Of a DNA stretch of 64,000 bases, positions 61,167 through 64,000 are shown in pieces. The position numbers and the translations under genes are program-made. The stretch's first letter is position 1. The number at the start of each line of letters is the position of its first letter. Below the pieces are notes generated by a model. That model ran no database searches and was not told the DNA's origin. It worked only from the letters and a program-made list of their open reading frames with translations. Source of the stretch: Osmia lignaria lignaria (Eukaryota; Arthropoda; Insecta; Hymenoptera; Megachilidae); contig NW_027478159.1 of the NCBI RefSeq assembly GCF_051020975.1, positions 7,952,501 through 8,016,500 on the forward strand. Direction: 5' to 3'.

Positions 61167-63098
61167 CGAAGCGAGCTATGGCAAAATGTTAAGAGACCTT
61201 TTTTGTAGAGAATTATGTTTCCTACTTTTTATGTTCTATGATATTTTTTGATCAGATGCGTAGTTCTCGAGATATATCAAGATATTTAAAAGTTCCGAAG
61301 CCGCACCAACATAATAGAGATACAGAAACACCGTGGCTCCTTTCTTTGAGATAACTCTGCACTAGTGCGAGCCGCAAATGCCACTTCCAGCTTAGCTGTG
61401 CAGAAGAAGAACAACAAGAAGAAGAAATATCTCGAAATATGTCCGTCAGGCCCCTTCCCTTGAGATATATCTGCAAATATCTCGGAAACGAAGCGAGCTA
61501 TGGCAAAATGTTAAGAGACCGTTTTTGTAGAGAATTAAGTTTCCTACTTTTTATGTTCTATGATATTTTTTGATCAGACGCGTAGTTCTCGAGATATATC
61601 AAGATATTTAAAAGTTCCGAAGCCGCACCAACATAATAGAGATACAGAAACACCGTGGCCCCTTTCTTTGAGATAACTCTGCACTATTGCGAGCTGCAAA
61701 TGCCACTTCCAGCTTAGCTGTGCAGAAGAAGAACAACAAGAAGAAGAAATATCTCGAAATATGTCCGTCAGGCCCCTTCCCTTGAGATAAATCTGCAAAT
61801 ATCTCGGAAACGAAGAGAGCTCTGGCAAAATGTTAAGAGACCTTTTTTGTAGAGAATTAAGTTTCCTACTTTTCATGTTCTATGATATTTTTTGATCAGA
61901 TGCGTAGTTCTCGAGATATATCAAGATATTTAAAAGTTCCGAAGCCGCACCAACATAATAGAGATACAGAAACACCGTGGCCCCTTTCTTTGAGATAACT
62001 CTGCACTATTGCGAGCTGTAGATGCCACTTCCAGCTTAGCTGTGCAGAAGAAGAACAACAAGAAGAAGAAATATCTCGAAATATGTCCGTCAGGCCCCTT
62101 CCCTTGAGATATATCTGCAAATATCTCGGAAACGAAGCGAGCTATGGCAAAATGGTAAGAGACCTTTTTTGTAGAGAATTATGCTTCCTACAATTTATGT
62201 TCTATGATATTTTTTGATCAGAAGCGTAGTTTTCGAGATATATCGAGATATTTAAAAGTTCCGAAGCCGCACCAACATAATAGAGATACAGAAACACCGT
62301 GGCCCCTTTCGTTGAGACAACTCTGCACTAGTGCGAGCCGCAAATGCCACTTCCAGCTTAGCTGTGCAGAAGAAGAACAACAAGAAGAAGAAATATCTCG
62401 AAATATGTCCGTCAGGCCCCTTCCCTTGAGATAAATCTGCAAATATCTCGGAAACGAAGCGAGCTATGGCAAAATGTTAAGAGACCTTTTTTGTAGAGAA
62501 TTATGTTTCCTACTTTTTATGTTGTATGATATTTTTTGATCAGATGCGTAGTTCTCGAGATATATCAAGATATTTAAAAGTTCCGAAGCCGCACCAACAT
62601 AATAGAGATACAGAAACACCGTGGCTCCTTTCTTTGAGATAACTCTGCACTAGTGCGAGCCGCAAATGCCACTTCCAGCTTAGCTGTGCAGAAGAAGAAC
62701 AACAAGAAGAAGAAATATCTCGAAATATGTCCGTCAGGCCCCTTCCCTTGAGATATATCTGCAAATATCTCGGAAACGAAGCGAGCTATGGCAAAATGTT
62801 AAGAGACCGTTTTTGTAGAGAATTAAGTTTCCTACTTTTTATGTTCTATGATATTTTTTGATCAGACGCGTAGTTCTCGAGATATATCAAGATATTTAAA
62901 AGTTCCGAAGCCGCACCAACATAATAGAGATACAGAAACACCGTGGCCCCTTTCTTTGAGATAACTCTGCACTATTGCGAGCTGTAAATGCCACTTCCAG
63001 CTTAGCTGTGCAGAAGAAGAACAACAAGAAGAAGAAATATCTCGAAATATGTCCGTCAGGCCCCTTCCCTTGAGATAAATCTGCAAATATCTCGGAAA
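61167..63098 (+). repeat. Four-monomer offset duplication m191-m192 and m195-m196
   Basis: m191/m195 share GTGGCTCC, and m192/m196 share GAGACCGTTTTTG and GATCAGACGCG, at 1288-bp spacing. Between them, m193 has TTTCATGTTC and GTAGATGCC, and m194 has AATGGTAAG, TATGCTTCC and TCGTTGAGACAAC. m192 and m196 differ at AGCTGCAAATG against AGCTGTAAATG. Confidence 0.8.
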
Positions 63099-63420
63099 CG
63101 AAGCGAGCTATGGCAAAATGTGAAGAGACCTTATTTGTAGAGAATTAAGTTTCCTACTTTTTACGTTCTATGATATTTTTTGATCAGATGCGTAGTTCTC
63201 GAGATATATCAAGATATTTCAAAGTTCCGAAACCACACCAACATAATAGAGATACAGAAGCACCGTGACCCCTTTCTTTGAGATAACTCTGCACTAGTGC
63301 GAGCCGCAAATGCCACTTCCAGCTTAGCTGTGCAGAAGAAGAACAACAAGAAGAAGAAATATCTCGAAATATGTCCGTTAGGCCCCTTCTCTTGAGATAA
63401 ATCTGCAAATATCTCTGAAA
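63099..63420 (+). repeat. Diverged monomer m197
   Basis: Private changes are unusually dense: ATGTGAAGAG, CCTTATTTG, TTTACGTTC, ATATTTCAAAG, GAAACCACACC, AGAAGCACCGTGACCC, CCGTTAGG, CCTTCTCTTG, ATCTCTGAAATG. The length is still 322 bp. Confidence 0.9.
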
Positions 63421-64000
63421 TGAAGCGAGCTATGGCAAAATGTTAAGAGACCTTTTTTGTAGAGAATTAAGTTTCCTACTTTTTATGTTCTATGATATTT
63501 TTTGATCAGATGCGTAGTTCTCGAGATATATCAAGATATTTAAAAGTTCCGAAGCCGCACCAACATAATAGAGATACAGAAACACCGTGGCCCCTTTCTT
63601 TGAGATAACTCTGCACTATTGCGAGCTGCAAATGCCACTTCCAGCTTAGCTGTGCAGAGGAAGAACAACAAGAAGAAGAAATATCTCGAAATATGTCCGT
63701 CAGGCCAGTTCCTTTGAGCTGAATCTGCAAATATCTCGGAAACGAAGCGAGCTATGGCAAAATGTTAAGAGACGTTTTTTGTAGAGAATTATGTTTCCTA
63801 CAATTTATGTTCTATGATATTTTTTGATCAGAAGCGTAGTTTTCGAGATATATCGCGATATTTAAAAGTTCCGAAGCCGCACCAACATAATAAAGATACA
63901 GAAACACCGTGGCCCCTTTCTTTGAGATAACTGTGCACTAGTGCGAGCCGCAAATGCCACTTCCAGCTTAGCTGTGCAGAAGAAGCACAACAAGAAGAAG
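63421..64000 (+). repeat. Monomer m198 and partial m199 at the window edge
   Basis: m198 (63421-63742) is a type A head with GAGGAAGAAC and a CCAGTTCC tail. m199 starts at 63743 and is cut by the window after 258 bp; it has a type B head, TATCGCGATATT near 63853, AATAAAGATAC, GATAACTGTGC and GAAGCACAAC. The array clearly continues past the edge. Confidence 0.9.

Larger units (their letters stand above)
1..64000 (+). repeat. Satellite DNA array, 322-bp monomer, about 198.8 copies
   Basis: The motif CGAAGCGAG recurs every 322 bp from base 1 to the end, always in the same orientation, with the intervening sequence recognisably the same each time. I count 198 complete monomers and a 258-bp partial one. 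Length departs from 322 bp in only nine monomers, all by small deletions. GC is about 40%. No mobile element, inversion or unrelated spacer interrupts the array. Such long homogeneous arrays are typical of eukaryotic centromeric or pericentromeric heterochromatin; that location is inference. I do not recognise the family by name. The array continues beyond both window edges, so its full size is unknown. Confidence 0.99.

Noticed and set aside
61574..61876. 100-codon minus-strand frame beginning with a true ATG
   Set aside because: It results from two private point changes in m192-m193 (CTCTGGC at the junction and TTTCATG in the linker) that remove a stop and create an ATG. It is a single copy in an otherwise standard satellite, with no supporting context.
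1..64000. Nearly 200 minus-strand open frames of 60-84 codons as a tandem gene family
   Set aside because: They start at TTG, not ATG, and lack an internal ATG in almost all copies. The monomer length is not a multiple of three. Small deletions that break the frame are duplicated freely, and amino-acid-changing variants are common. No promoter, splice or polyadenylation context was seen. The frame is a by-product of sequence homogenisation.
1..64000. CRISPR array
   Set aside because: The repeat unit is 322 bp with no alternation of short constant repeats and unique spacers, and there are no cas genes. Every part of the unit is repeated.
1..64000. Ribosomal DNA spacer, tRNA or other RNA gene clusters
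   Set aside because: No rRNA-like conserved block, tRNA cloverleaf with A and B boxes, or recognisable small-RNA gene was found in the monomer.
1..64000. Bacterial or phage tandem repeat region
   Set aside because: No coding sequence in 64 kb, a unit of about two nucleosomes, and mosaic higher-order structure are characteristic of eukaryotic satellites, not of prokaryotic DNA.
1..64000. Whole window as an assembly artefact
   Set aside because: Monomers differ by many ordered private variants and small deletions, which random mis-assembly would not produce. The two perfect four-monomer duplications could still be local artefacts and are flagged as such.

Overview
The whole window is one uninterrupted satellite DNA array. 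A 322-bp monomer is repeated head to tail in a single orientation from base 1 to base 64000. It makes 198 complete monomers plus a 258-bp partial one. In this annotation, monomer k is counted from the C of the motif CGAAGCGAG, so m1 starts at 1 and the partial m199 starts at 63743; this start point is arbitrary. Of the complete monomers, 189 are exactly 322 bp and nine are shorter by 1 to 3 bp. I see no gene, RNA gene, transposon, inversion or non-satellite spacer. This is a eukaryotic heterochromatin-type sequence, possibly centromeric or pericentromeric. GC is about 40%, and CpG is hardly depleted (observed/expected about 0.94 in a typical monomer). That argues against a heavily CpG-methylated vertebrate or plant genome and would fit an insect or other invertebrate. 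The species cannot be named from the sequence.

Monomers are mosaics of a few alternative modules. Head type A has ...TTAAGTTTCC...CTACTTTTT and GATCAGATGCG with CTCGAG. Head type B has ...TTATGTTTCC...CTACAATTT and GATCAGAAGCG with TTCGAG. Body types are CACTATTGCGAGCTG or CACTAGTGCGAGCCG. Tail types are CCCCTTCCC, CCCCTGCCC or CCAGTTCC followed by TTGAG. The modules recombine freely.

Layout. (1) 1-26077: two tandem copies of a segment of about 41-42 monomers (13.2-13.5 kb). They are recognised by shared private mutations and have since been edited by gain or loss of whole monomers. (2) 26078-30907: related monomers with smaller rearrangements. (3) 30908-31551: a noticeably more diverged patch. 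(4) 31552-41208: a family with a six-monomer higher-order unit (36058-37989) and an expanded derivative of it. (5) 41209-50865: four-monomer units, including two tandem duplications (1288 bp and 1287 bp) in which I see no difference between copies. (6) 50866-64000: looser organisation with two-, three- and four-monomer duplications and more private mutations.

No set of genes works together here. The history that can be read is repeated unequal exchange in exact monomer register, local amplification and gene conversion. A recurring 74-codon minus-strand reading frame has no ATG in nearly every copy and is judged not to be a gene.
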